Assembly (NCBI GenBank): GCA_023053575.1
Contig: JAKZAP010000009.1
Coordinates: 18,705,869-18,769,868 of the forward strand
DNA from: Branchinecta lynchi
Lineage: Eukaryota > Arthropoda > Branchiopoda > Anostraca > Branchinectidae
Direction of reading: 5' to 3'
Length of the DNA: 64,000 nt
The first letter of the stretch is position 1, and the number at the start of each line of letters is the position of its first letter. Both the position numbers and the translations under genes were made by a program. Below, piece after piece: positions 54,085 to 62,925 of the stretch. The notes below the pieces were generated by a model that was not told where the DNA came from, did no database searches, and saw only the letters and a program-made list of their open reading frames with translations.

Positions 54085-56400
54085 CGTTTTTATGGCACTT
54101 GACCTTGCTCAAGTGCTATGTAGCGATAGTAATGTCTGTCTGTCTGTCATCGGTCTGTCCGAATTTTGCTAGTTTGGGCACTTCCACATAAGCTAGGACA
54201 ATGAAACTTGGCACGCATATCAGGGACCCGACCAGATTAACTTTGAAATAATCATTTCCTAGATCCAGTCATCGTAGGGTGAGTGGAGGGATTGGGGAGT
54301 GGAGGGATTGGGAATCCGGAAATTGGTAGCATGCATAACTTTGGAACAGGTAATCGGACGTCCATGAAACTTGACAAGTGTCAAGAACAGGTGCCTCACA
54401 TGCTCAGTTTCAAATCCGGACCGGATACAGTAACTGGGGGGGGGGGGGCTGGAAGGAGGCAGAGGAAATCTTATGAAAGACTTAGAGTCGAGGGATCTGG
54501 ATGGAACTTGGTGGGAAGAACAAGCTTAAACCCTAGATAAATTACTAACAAAACAGGACCGGATCGTGTCACAGTGGATGGAACTGGAGGGATTTCCGGG
54601 AATTAGGGTACTTCCAGACGCTAGGACCATGGCATTTGGACTTGAGAATAGTCCCTTCCCCGAATAGAGGGGTGGGGAATCCGGAATCTAGTGGCATTCA
54701 TGACTTTGGAACAGGTGATCGGACGCGCACGAAACTTGGTAAGTATCAAGAACAAGTGTCTCAGATGTTCAGTTTCAACTCTGGACTGGATCTGGTCACT
54801 GTGAGGGGGGGGGGCTGGAGGAGGCATCGGACGTCTCGTTAGTCGCTTAGATTCCAGGGATCGTAGTTGGACTTGACTGGAAGAACAAGCGTAAATCCTA
54901 CATGCATTACTGACAAAGAGGACTGGATCTTGTCACGGTGGGAGAACTTGGGAGGGAGGTCCGTTGATCTCGTGCTAGGGTGCTTCCAGATGTGCTAGAC
55001 CATGAAACTTGGCAGGCACATTAGGGACTCTAACATATTGACTTGAAAATAGTCCCTTCCTTGATCCAATCATCGTGGGGGGAGTGGAGGAATCGGGAGT
55101 CTGGAATCTGGTGACATTCATAACTTAGGAACGGGTGATCGGACGTGCATGCCACTTTACAACTGTCAAGAACATGTGTCTCAAATGTTCAGTTTCAAGT
55201 CCAGAGCGGGTCTGATCACTGGGGGGGGGGGATCTGGAGGGGGCCGGAAATCTAATAAATCGCTTAGAGTCGAGGGATCCATGTTGGACTTGGTTGGAAG
55301 AATAAGCGTACACCCTAGATACAATATTGACAAAGCAAGACCGGGCCTTGTCAATGTGGGGGGAGTTTGAGGGGGTTTCCCGGAATTCTCGTGATGGTGA
55401 ATTAAGGTACTTCCAGATTTGCTGAGACGACGAAACTTGGCACGCATAGTAGGGACACGACCAGATTGACTTCGAAATAGTCCCTTCCCCGACTCGATGA
55501 TCGTGGAGGAAGACGGAATCCCGAATTCTAGTGACAATCTTAACTTTGGAACGGGTGATCGTCTGCAGGAGCATTGTGGGTTGAAACTGAGACATTAACT
55601 CGTGCCACTTGTCCAGTTCTATTCAAATCCGACAACCCATTCGAAAGTTCTGCATGGCACCAGACTTCGGATTTCCCATCCATTCCGGGAATTTTGGGAA
55701 AACTCGGGTCTCACCGCATTCGCAGAAACTCCCAGAATGGCGGTGATAACGACTTAACCGAGCAAGCGCCGGAAGTCCAGCCGTCGATGCCAAAACACTA
55801 AACCGAAGCCGTCTGACGCCGCCCCAGTCGCATGCAGGATATGAATCCGCACAAAGTACTTCCAGGTTATCTATGACGATGATACTTGGCAGTCGTATAC
55901 GGGACCGGACTAGATGGAATTGGAAATAGTCACTATTCGATCATCGTGGGGTATGAATGGATGGTGAATCCGAAATCTAGTGCCATGCAGAACTTTCGAA
56001 TGGGTTGTCGGATCTGAATAGGACTTGACAAGTGGCAAGAGCTAATTTCTCAGTTCTGACGTCAATGGGCGGAGCTCGAAGAGGGACACCGGTAATCTCG
56101 TGAATTCCCTTCTAACTACTTCGTGGTCTGATCCAGTTGGGGCACATAATTATCACAGCTAGAGTATTTTCTCCTACCATCGATTGAGTCATACGCGAAT
56201 CGGAACTAGAGTACGACAAAACTTTCAATCTTAAACAGTTGTCAAAGAGTGGAACAATATTTCAGATCACTAGGTCAACCCTGTCTTCTGATGAAAGAAA
56301 TATCGGGAGAGAGATCTGGCTTTGCAAACCTGGTCTGACAATTATGCTAACTGTTCTTACAAGTGCCATATGAGTTTTCAGCTCTTGTTTTCAAGCCTAA
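54085..56400 (+). mobile_element. Family A element, copy 8, complete (2.3 kb)
   Basis: The 5' end is TTTTTATGGCACTTGACCTT, hairpin, TAGCGATAGTAATGTCTGTC and a short (GTCY)n tract (54134-54162). The core has about four ~450-bp units with CTTGACAAGTGTCAAGAACA, GGACCGGATAC.GTAACTGG and AGGGACCCGACCAGATTAAC. The 3' end is ACAAGTGCCATATGAGTTTT, CAGCTCTTGTTTT (56361-56395). Confidence 0.68.
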
Positions 56401-57589
56401 TTACTTTTTTTCAGTTCGGTTTCCCTAATTTTCCCGATGCTTCTCTAAGCAGCATTCCGCTCGACTTCCCTTATGCCAATGCATCGCAGCGACTAATCTA
56501 TGGCTTTACCAACGCCGCAGGATATTAGCCCCCCCCCCCCCCCCCATTTAATCAAATGTAATAAAGCTAGGTCGGCTGGGATAGGCGATCCAGCTGGAAA
56601 AGACGTCTTGACCTTATTCCATGTCAAATTTGTATCTTTGATTCTTTCGCTGGCTTCCGCATTTCCAACGATCGATAGCGAAAAACAAGTAACAGTATTT
56701 GGATGTTACTGGTGTGGTAAACAAACAGAAAATATAGTAATAGATCTGACCACCGAAAAATACCATAATTTGACAAAAATTTAATTCAAAACAAAAAAGT
56801 CCAGAAAACAACCATGCAATCACGTTTTCATTCCAACTCATTTTTTTTTCTCAAATTATTTAATATAGCGTATTTCTTTTTTCCACTTAGTACTTGACGC
56901 CTAAAAAATTCAGAATTCACAATTCTGGATTTCGAATCTCAGTTAGCTACCATATATTTGACGGTGCAAAACGGATTAGTCAGCTACATTTTATTAGAGC
57001 TATATTTCGGCCCTTCTTGCCAAGGGTCCTCTTCAGGCTCAAGCCGCTCAAGCTGGAAAATGAAATTGTGGAAAAATAATTAAAGATTCTTCCTTAAAGT
57101 CCAATGGACGGATCAAACAATTGTGATGTCACATTATAACCTCCTAGAATACAATGTTACATCAGAAATCCGCAGATTCCTCGACAACCTATTTTCGCTA
57201 ATATATCGCTACAGCGTTTTTAGCTGACTGCCATACTCTAATTTACTATCTTCGACAAATATAAGCGGAGTTTCTTTTCTCCTATCCATGCGCTGTTATT
57301 AGATACTTAGGATTATTTGTATTGTTGATAAATAATCATATTGACGGTATTTACTGAGAATTCCTTGTAAGCGGTGGAATCGGCTGCAAGTACAGTCGGT
57401 TATATTTGTACATTTTTGGCACTTTTGTAACTTTACAAAACAAAACTTTTTTTCGGTACTACAAACATCAGAAGTCTCGTTAGAGAACATTAGAGCAATC
57501 TGTCGTCTAGAGAGACGGTTTATTTTAGCAGCCATGACACTCTCATCAATCAGCTCTACAAAATGACTGATTTTCATCATCATCATAAG
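56401..57589. other. Intronic spacer with a possible Penelope-like tail
   Basis: A C-run lies at 56529-56545. The minus strand near 56960-57050 reads GCCTGAAGAGGACCCTTGGC, AAGAAGGGCCGAAATATAGC, TCTAATAAAATGTAGCTGAC, a motif style common at ends of Penelope-like elements. 56955-57002 is inverted at 60687-60733. No protein-coding part seen. Confidence 0.35.
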
Positions 57590-57679
57590 GTATGATTGGC
57601 GTTGAGTTCCACTTTCGTGTAGATCTCTTTCTGCCTTCTCGGTTGATCGTTGGTGGTTGCTTTCCGTCAGAAGTTTTGC

Positions 57680-57889
57680 TTAGTAGACTCCGTTCTCCAC
57701 TAGCATCTCAATCAGGATCTTGAAAACTTTAAATTCTGGTTGGGCCGGGAGTTTGGCACTGCTGATAACTTGAAATTGGTTCGGAAGTTTTAGCTTGTCG
57801 CACAAGCTTTTCAGTTGTCGACTTCTTCGTTGGGGGATGCGGCATTCGAAAAAGAAGTGTTGGGGTGTTTCATCTTCTGCCTGGCACAT
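57680..57889 (-). pseudogene. LINE ORF2 C-terminal Cys/His fragment
   Basis: MCQAEDETPQHFFFECRIPQ fits the C-x(n)-E(T)xxHxxxxC ending common after RNase H in I-group LINEs. About 180 bases downstream of the RNase H fragment. Confidence 0.55.
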
Positions 57890-58065
57890 AAGGCAGTTTG
57901 GGGAGTGGGTTGTGCCCCAACCGAAAAGGGTTTTGTTCGGAATGATTGTTTGAGACTTCAGCCTGTAGAAGATGCATGATCTCAGTCTGCCTTTGAATGG
58001 TGAGCAGTATGGTCGTTGGGTGTTGAGATTCTTGTTCTGGATGTGTCTCTCGCTGTTGTTGGTTG

Positions 58066-58512
58066 TTAAGGGAACCGGTTGCTAGTTATGGCTTTGCCAG
58101 CGTGCTTGTCGGCCACTTCATTTTGATAGATACCTTTGTGGCTTAGGGTGTGTTGGAAGGCGCACTCTATACTGGTTGACTGCAATGTCAACAGTATGTT
58201 CCGAATTTTGGTCAGATCGACATCTGTGCTGCATCTGTGAATTTGTTTAATAGCTTGGAGCGCGGACGTCAAATCCGTGAGAAAGACGACTTTCCGTGTT
58301 GGGGGGGGTCTTCGGGATAGGACTTCTGCTGACATTAGGATAGCTTCTGGTTTTGCTGACATTGTGCAGGAGTGGTTGCTTATTCTTCTGGTGGCAATCA
58401 TGTTGAATGCAGGGATGGATGCTGCTGCGCCGGCTTTGCCATCTTTCACAGATCCGTCTGTGTATACCTGGGTGTGGTTTGGGAAGTCAGTCGGCATCTT
58501 GTGGAGAAACAT
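58066..58512 (-). pseudogene. LINE RNase H domain fragment
   Basis: 148 codons starting MFLHKMPTDFPNHTQVYTDG. YTDGSV (first Asp), AEAILMSAEV-like EAILMSAE (Glu), LTDLTSALQAI (second Asp) and LSHKGIYQNEVADKHAGKA (His, Asn, final Asp) are the RNase HI order. The catalytic residues are present, but the domain is separated from its RT by the foldback insertion and frame breaks. Confidence 0.75.
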
Positions 58513-58685
58513 CTGTTGAACCTCTATGTCAGAGTATTTGTCTTTTCTGAATGGGAGTAGATGAAGCTCGACTGATCGGCTCCTGAATTCCCATGATGGT
58601 GTGTTAGGGAATGGAAATACTGTGATTTTCGAGTCTCTCCAGTAGGCGACCCTTGAGGATGAATCCTTGCCAGGCGGAGGTTATC

Positions 58686-59250
58686 GGGATCGACTAAACC
58701 AGGAAGGGAAGGGAACGCGAGAAAAGCAAGAAGGCATACTAAAACCAGGAAAGGCACACTAAAACGAGGAAGGCTGTCGCCAGAATTCGCCGCACCGTTC
58801 CCTTCCTCTATTTGTATTCTTTGAGGGGTCGGCAACTTTCCTTATTCAAAGTTCACCCTCCCTTCCTTGTTTTAGTATCTTGACATGGGTAGGCATTAAG
58901 TTCAGTGAGGGGTTGGCAACTATAAGAATTCTTTTTCACCTTTTCATTTCTCGTTCTTACGGTAGGGAACTAAAGTCCTCCGATTTTAAATTCAAAGTTC
59001 ACCATCTTATAGTTGCCGACCCCTCACTGAACTTAATGCCTAGCCATGTCAGGGGTATTAAAACGAGGAAGGGATAGTGAACTTTGAATTTAAAAAGTTG
59101 CCGGCCCCTCAAAGAATTCTAAATACAGCAAGGGAATGGTGCGGCGAATTTTGGTGACAGCCTTCCTCGTTTTAGTATGCCCTTTCTCGTTTTAGTATGC
59201 CCTTCCTGCTTTTCTCGCGTTTCCTTCCCTTCCTGCGTTTAGTCGATCCC
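58686..59250. mobile_element. Foldback element FB, copy 2 (565 bp)
   Basis: Ends GGGATCGACTAAACCAGGAA and TTTAGTCGATCCC with the same long inverted arms as copy 1. A perfect 9-bp duplication GAGGTTATC flanks it (58677-58685 and 59251-59259). It lacks the longer internal segments of copy 1. Inserted between the RT and RNase H parts of the decayed LINE, so it is younger than that LINE. Confidence 0.87.
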
Positions 59251-59398
59251 GAGGTTATCTCTGGTTGTGGCGAATTCCTTCCTTGCATCAATGACTTGTT
59301 GACAATGTGAAGGAGGGCGTAAAACTGTATTTTTAAGAAGTATCTCGTAGACAGAAAGACTGACCTCTCTTGGAGTGAGGGAAGGCCGGAGATCTTCC

Positions 59399-60115
59399 TC
59401 AGTGTGCGGACTGGGGTGTGGCGGTGGAGACCGTATGCGATGCGTATAGCAGTATTTTGGATGGATTCCAGCGATGCAAGCTGTAAGAGCTGTACATGAT
59501 CAGCCCGTATTCCAGCTTCGACCAAACATATGCTTTGTAAAACTCGATAAGACTTTTACGTGAAGATCCCCATTTTTTCCCGGACAAACACTTCATGATC
59601 AAAATTCTCTGCATGCATGGAGTGCGGATTCCTGATATGTGGCTGTTCCATGAAAGTCTGTAATCGAGTGTTATGCCTAGCATTTGTACTGTATTCTCCC
59701 ATGGTATGAGTTGTCCTTCGATTGTTATTGGTGGGAGGTTTATCGAACGCTTTCTGTGGAATGCAATCAGTTTGGACTTTGCTGCTGAAGTCGGGAGGGA
59801 GTGTGCTTTGGAGTATTTTGCTAGGAGGTCAAGCCTCCTTTGCACGTTGGAACAGACAAGTGCTAAGTTCTTTCCTTTTTCCCATGTGCCGAGGTCGTCT
59901 GCGAACATTCCAATCGCTGATGGGTTTTCTGGTGATGGAATTTCGCAAGCATAGACGAGCAATAGGAGTGGGCTTAATATGGCTCCTTGAGGGAATCCGG
60001 TCTCGTTTTTTCTTGGGTTTGGTGAGGTGATGTTTATCTGTACAACGTATTCACGATCGTGAAGATAGTCTTCGATGAAGCTGATGACCTCGTTCGGAAA
60101 GTCTTTGTTGTCCAT
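59399..60115 (-). pseudogene. LINE reverse transcriptase fragment
   Basis: 238 open codons with the QGAILSPLLLLVYACEIP motif (~residues 43-60), MFADDLG (~70-76, catalytic pair), LDLLAKYSKAHSLPTSAAKS and MLGITLDYRLSWNSHI. These correspond to RT motifs B, C and the D/E region. The N-terminal RT motifs lie in another frame upstream, so it is not a complete enzyme. Confidence 0.75.
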
Positions 60116-60690
60116 TTACTTCCTTGAGTTTCTTTTCGTAGACATTTTCGTTGGCTCCTTCGTAGTCGAGGAGCGCGGCGACTACAATTTCACGAAAGCC
60201 TCTTTCACCGTTTGTTCCAGAATGACAATGTTGTCAATTGTGCTGTGGCCTTTTCTAAACCCGGTCTGACACGAAGGGATGATGTTGTTGGTCTCCATGA
60301 ACCATTCTAGACGTCTGTAGATCATTTTTTCGAAGACCTTTCCCAAGACTGGGAGAAGGGAGATTGGTCTTTATGATTTGGGTTCTTCTGGATTTCTCCC
60401 TGGTTTGAGTATGGGCTTGATGATGGCCTTTTTTCCATACTCTGGGGAAGGTTTTCTGGATCCATGCCGAATTATATGTATCTAAGAGGTGGGATTTGAA
60501 GGACTTGCCAGAATTCCCTATCCATGGTATGCGGATTCCGTCCATGCCTGGAGCTTACTGTTGGTTCATGCTGGAAATGGCTTCTTCTAGTTCTATGCTG
60601 GTGAAAGCGGTAAGTAGGGACTCTTTGTTCGCTTTGGTTGGTAGGACGCAGTATGGTGGTAGTGGGGGTGGTTGTGGTGGTATTGCTCTA

Positions 60691-61838
60691 ATAAAATGCA
60701 GCTGACTTATCCGTTTTGCACCGTCAAATATGATTCGCAGTCAGCTTGAGCTGATACATAGGCTACCTGAACCACCATCGGATAGGTGACCACCTACCAG
60801 GGGACCACTATAGAATCGGGCAGCAGGATCAGTGACCTCACCAGGAACTACCTTCCCATGTCACCCCCAGCTATCTTAAAGTATCATAATCATTTCCCCT
60901 TCTTTAAAAGACCCGTCATACCCGTAATGCAAAAGCAACGTATTTCCGTTATCTCTCCATCCATTCCTAAACCGGAAACCCGAATTTAATGTAGTAGTGG
61001 CGTTCCAAATTTCATCGCGATTCTCCTCCGAATTCTCCTGTTTCGCGTTTTTGGACTTTTCAGACGAAGTGAATTCTCCTTTTCTTGAGTTTTTGTCAGA
61101 ATCGAGAACGAGGAAAGCCGCGCGATTCTGCAGAATCGAGAAGTAGCTCCAATCGCGAATTCTCGATTCTACTGTCAGTTCTCCTCCCTGATTGGTCAAC
61201 AGAGTGCGGGTGTTCAAATTCATAAACACGTATGCCGGGTTGCGGACGAGCTGCAAAATTAGTATTTTTGTCAAAAGCGAGAATGGAGAAGTCAGAGGAG
61301 CAAAACGGTAGTTTGTATGGAGAATCGGAGAATTCAGAAGCGAGAATTCGGAAGGTAGAATTCGGATAAAAAACGCAGTATATTGTAACCACCCTAGCAA
61401 ACACTGATAGATTTTCACACTTGCCTTCCTTCGCTATTTTCGCTGCGTAATATGCTCCCTGCGTCTTTCCAAGAGAAGCTCACTCGTGAAATAGACCGGT
61501 CATGTAAGTTTTGTTTCTGCTTGAAGTCAATGAGCCAAGATCAAGGCTTAAGCCAGCAAAATCCGTGGATAATTTAAAAGCAGAGTTTGTTTTTTAAAGT
61601 TTTCAACAATTTTGAAATAGTGGAAAGAAAACCGTAAATAGTGCGAAGTGTGCTTTAAACAACAATAATTTTATCCCGTGGTTTTTGTTTTTTTAATTGA
61701 TTGTTCGCTACATTTTTAAATTGTTTTGCTGCCATGACGCAAGTTGGTCCGGTGTCCATTTTTTCCTTTTTGTTATACTCCTCTTCTGTGATTCCAGGGA
61801 AACAATGATTATACTAAAAATAAAACAAGGAATCTTAC
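60691..61838. other. Intronic sequence with GAATTCTC-rich inverted segment
   Basis: 60734-61010 shows nothing. 61015-61375 is rich in GAATTCTC/GAGAATTC and CGAGAA motifs, with opposite orientation at the two sides (TCGCGATTCTCCTCCGAATT vs GGAGAATCGGAGAATTCAGA), suggesting a decayed inverted-repeat element. 61376-61838 is AT-rich intron next to the exon donor. Confidence 0.4.
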
Positions 61839-61962
61839 CTCCTTTGGGGAATAGTTGAGCGTACCCAGCTTTAAAGTTCTCTTCCTTGATAACCCCTGAC
61901 GGATAGGCTGCCTTGAAATCACGATAGAACTTCTTCAATTCCAGACGAGAAAAATGTGTAGA
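61839..61962 (-). CDS. KCNIP-like: KChIP-like calcium sensor gene, first exon seen in this window (EF-hand 1)
   Basis: This exon encodes 41 residues plus the first base of a split codon. It begins after a TTTATTTAG acceptor (AG at 61964-61963) and ends at a GTAAG donor (61838-61837). The peptide reads STHFSRLELKKFYRDF, then YPSGV, then GYAQLFPKG. It aligns with the start of the KChIP/NCS core: the TNFTKREL helix, the CPSG motif of degenerate EF-hand 1, and YAQFFPHG. The CPSG cysteine is tyrosine here. In this family EF-hand 1 does not bind calcium and helps bind the target channel peptide. The exon ends in phase 1, and its last G joins CG of the next exon to make an alanine codon. It starts in phase 0, so at least one upstream exon carrying the initiator ATG should exist; I found none between 62,000 and 64,000. 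Confidence 0.88.
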
Positions 61963-62009
61963 CTAAATAAAAACACGGGATTTAATACTAGTGGACAGCG
62001 CATTTGCGT

Positions 62010-62640
62010 CATTGTGACGTCCGACCCATATTTTTAACATCGCCACTGCGCCACTACGCTGCGGTGGGGAATGAAATAGCAAAGTTACATCGCATCTAAA
62101 TACAGTGGAATAGAGCAGATTCATTCGTGGTTCGGAACTAGAAAGACCTGACTGGTTCAGAGCAAAATAACATTAGGGAGTAGCGCCAATAGTTGAGAAA
62201 CTGACACACACTCTAATACCAGCGATACTAGCACCAGTAGCGATAGAGAACGTCTCTACTGAAACTCATTCAGCTGTTCACCAGCGCGGGCTCCAATAAG
62301 TTCATATTCTGATCTGAATATAGCAAGAAAATGATGCAACCTCCATTGTTTCCCTCCTTTCTAAGCCCGCAAGTTTGTCTCGCTTTAAATGACGCAAGCG
62401 TAGTAGGCGGCGCTACGAAAAATGGCCCGTTTGCAAAGCATGAAAAGCATAAGTCTTGGCACTAGTCATTAGTGTTGTTTTGCTCTGGACTGGTTTTGGA
62501 GTGGAGCCTGGGCGAGCTAGTGTGTACAACTGTGAAACTATCCTATTGGTTATTCGGTGTATCAATAAAATATATGTTATTATAACCCTTTGAGTCGTTA
62601 CAGTCATGCTATCAGTCCTTGCTATATAACAGTATCACCA
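62010..62640 (-). repeat. Repeat H, copy 2, carrying hAT MITE copy 2
   Basis: 62010-62157 and 62496-62640 match the inverted 47880-48905 repeat (CCACTGCGCCACTACGCTGC, GGGGAATGAAATAGCAAAGT, AGAAAGACCTGACTGGTT, TGGGCGAGCTAGTGTG). It is uninterrupted at the position where copy 1 has its 725-bp element. Confidence 0.7.
62158..62487. mobile_element. hAT MITE, copy 2
   Basis: Ends CAGAGCAAAATAACATTA and TAGTGTTGTTTTGCTCTG. An exact 8-bp duplication GACTGGTT flanks it (62150-62157 and 62488-62495). The interior matches copy 1 (GGAGTAGCGCCAA, GCGATAGAGAACGTC, CGGCGCTACGA). Confidence 0.88.
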
Positions 62641-62859
62641 TATTAATATTGCCCAGCGACGAACTTTTCCCACTGAAACTAGGCAAGCATCCGGGCCCCA
62701 CAGGGCTGAAGTGGCTATCATAACGTGTAAAAAAAAATACAGTTTGTAGTTGAAGGAAATTTTTTTTTTGCTAAAATACCAATAAAGGGTCCCGACTATT
62801 CTCCATAGGGCCCTGGACAGGGACCGACACCTAGGGGGCGTTAGGTATGGGGGGGGGGG
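62641..62859. other. Short spacer
   Basis: A-run and T-run near 62728-62770 and a G-run at 62850-62860. No gene. Confidence 0.35.
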
Positions 62860-62925
62860 GCCCCGATGTTGTCGGCCAGTTCCTAGGAGAAAGCACCACG
62901 AGTTTTCTTGGAAACAGTCGATTTT
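62860..62925 (+). repeat. Repeat F, copy 3, cut by family A copy 9
   Basis: GATGTTGTCGGCCAGTTCCT ... TTTTCTTGGAAACAGTCGAT matches copy 1 (39820-39915) and stops in the T-run, where family A begins. Confidence 0.6.

Larger units (their letters stand above)
57590..60690 (-). mobile_element. Decayed LINE with RNase H domain
   Basis: Minus-strand remnants in order: a pre-RT region (60545-60255, frame-shifted), reverse transcriptase (60115-59399), a C-terminal connection, RNase H (58512-58066), a Cys/His region (57889-57680) and a tail CTTATGATGATGATG near 57590. An RNase H after the RT places it in the I/Ingi/Nimb/R1-Loa assemblage. Split by foldback element FB copy 2. Multiple frame breaks; inactive. 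Confidence 0.72.
21939..61838 (-). other. Intron 1 (as numbered here) of the KChIP-like gene
   Basis: The 39.9-kb, phase-1 intron joins GGA-G to CG-AAC, giving an in-frame alanine codon. Almost all of it is transposon sequence, including an intact LINE on the opposite strand. The phase match and the continuous family alignment argue that no coding exon is missing inside it. Confidence 0.82.

Noticed and set aside
57299..57586. 95-codon minus-strand frame with CxxC-like residues
   Set aside because: Lies just past the LINE tail; begins in its (ATG)n tail and shows no coherent zinc-binding pattern.
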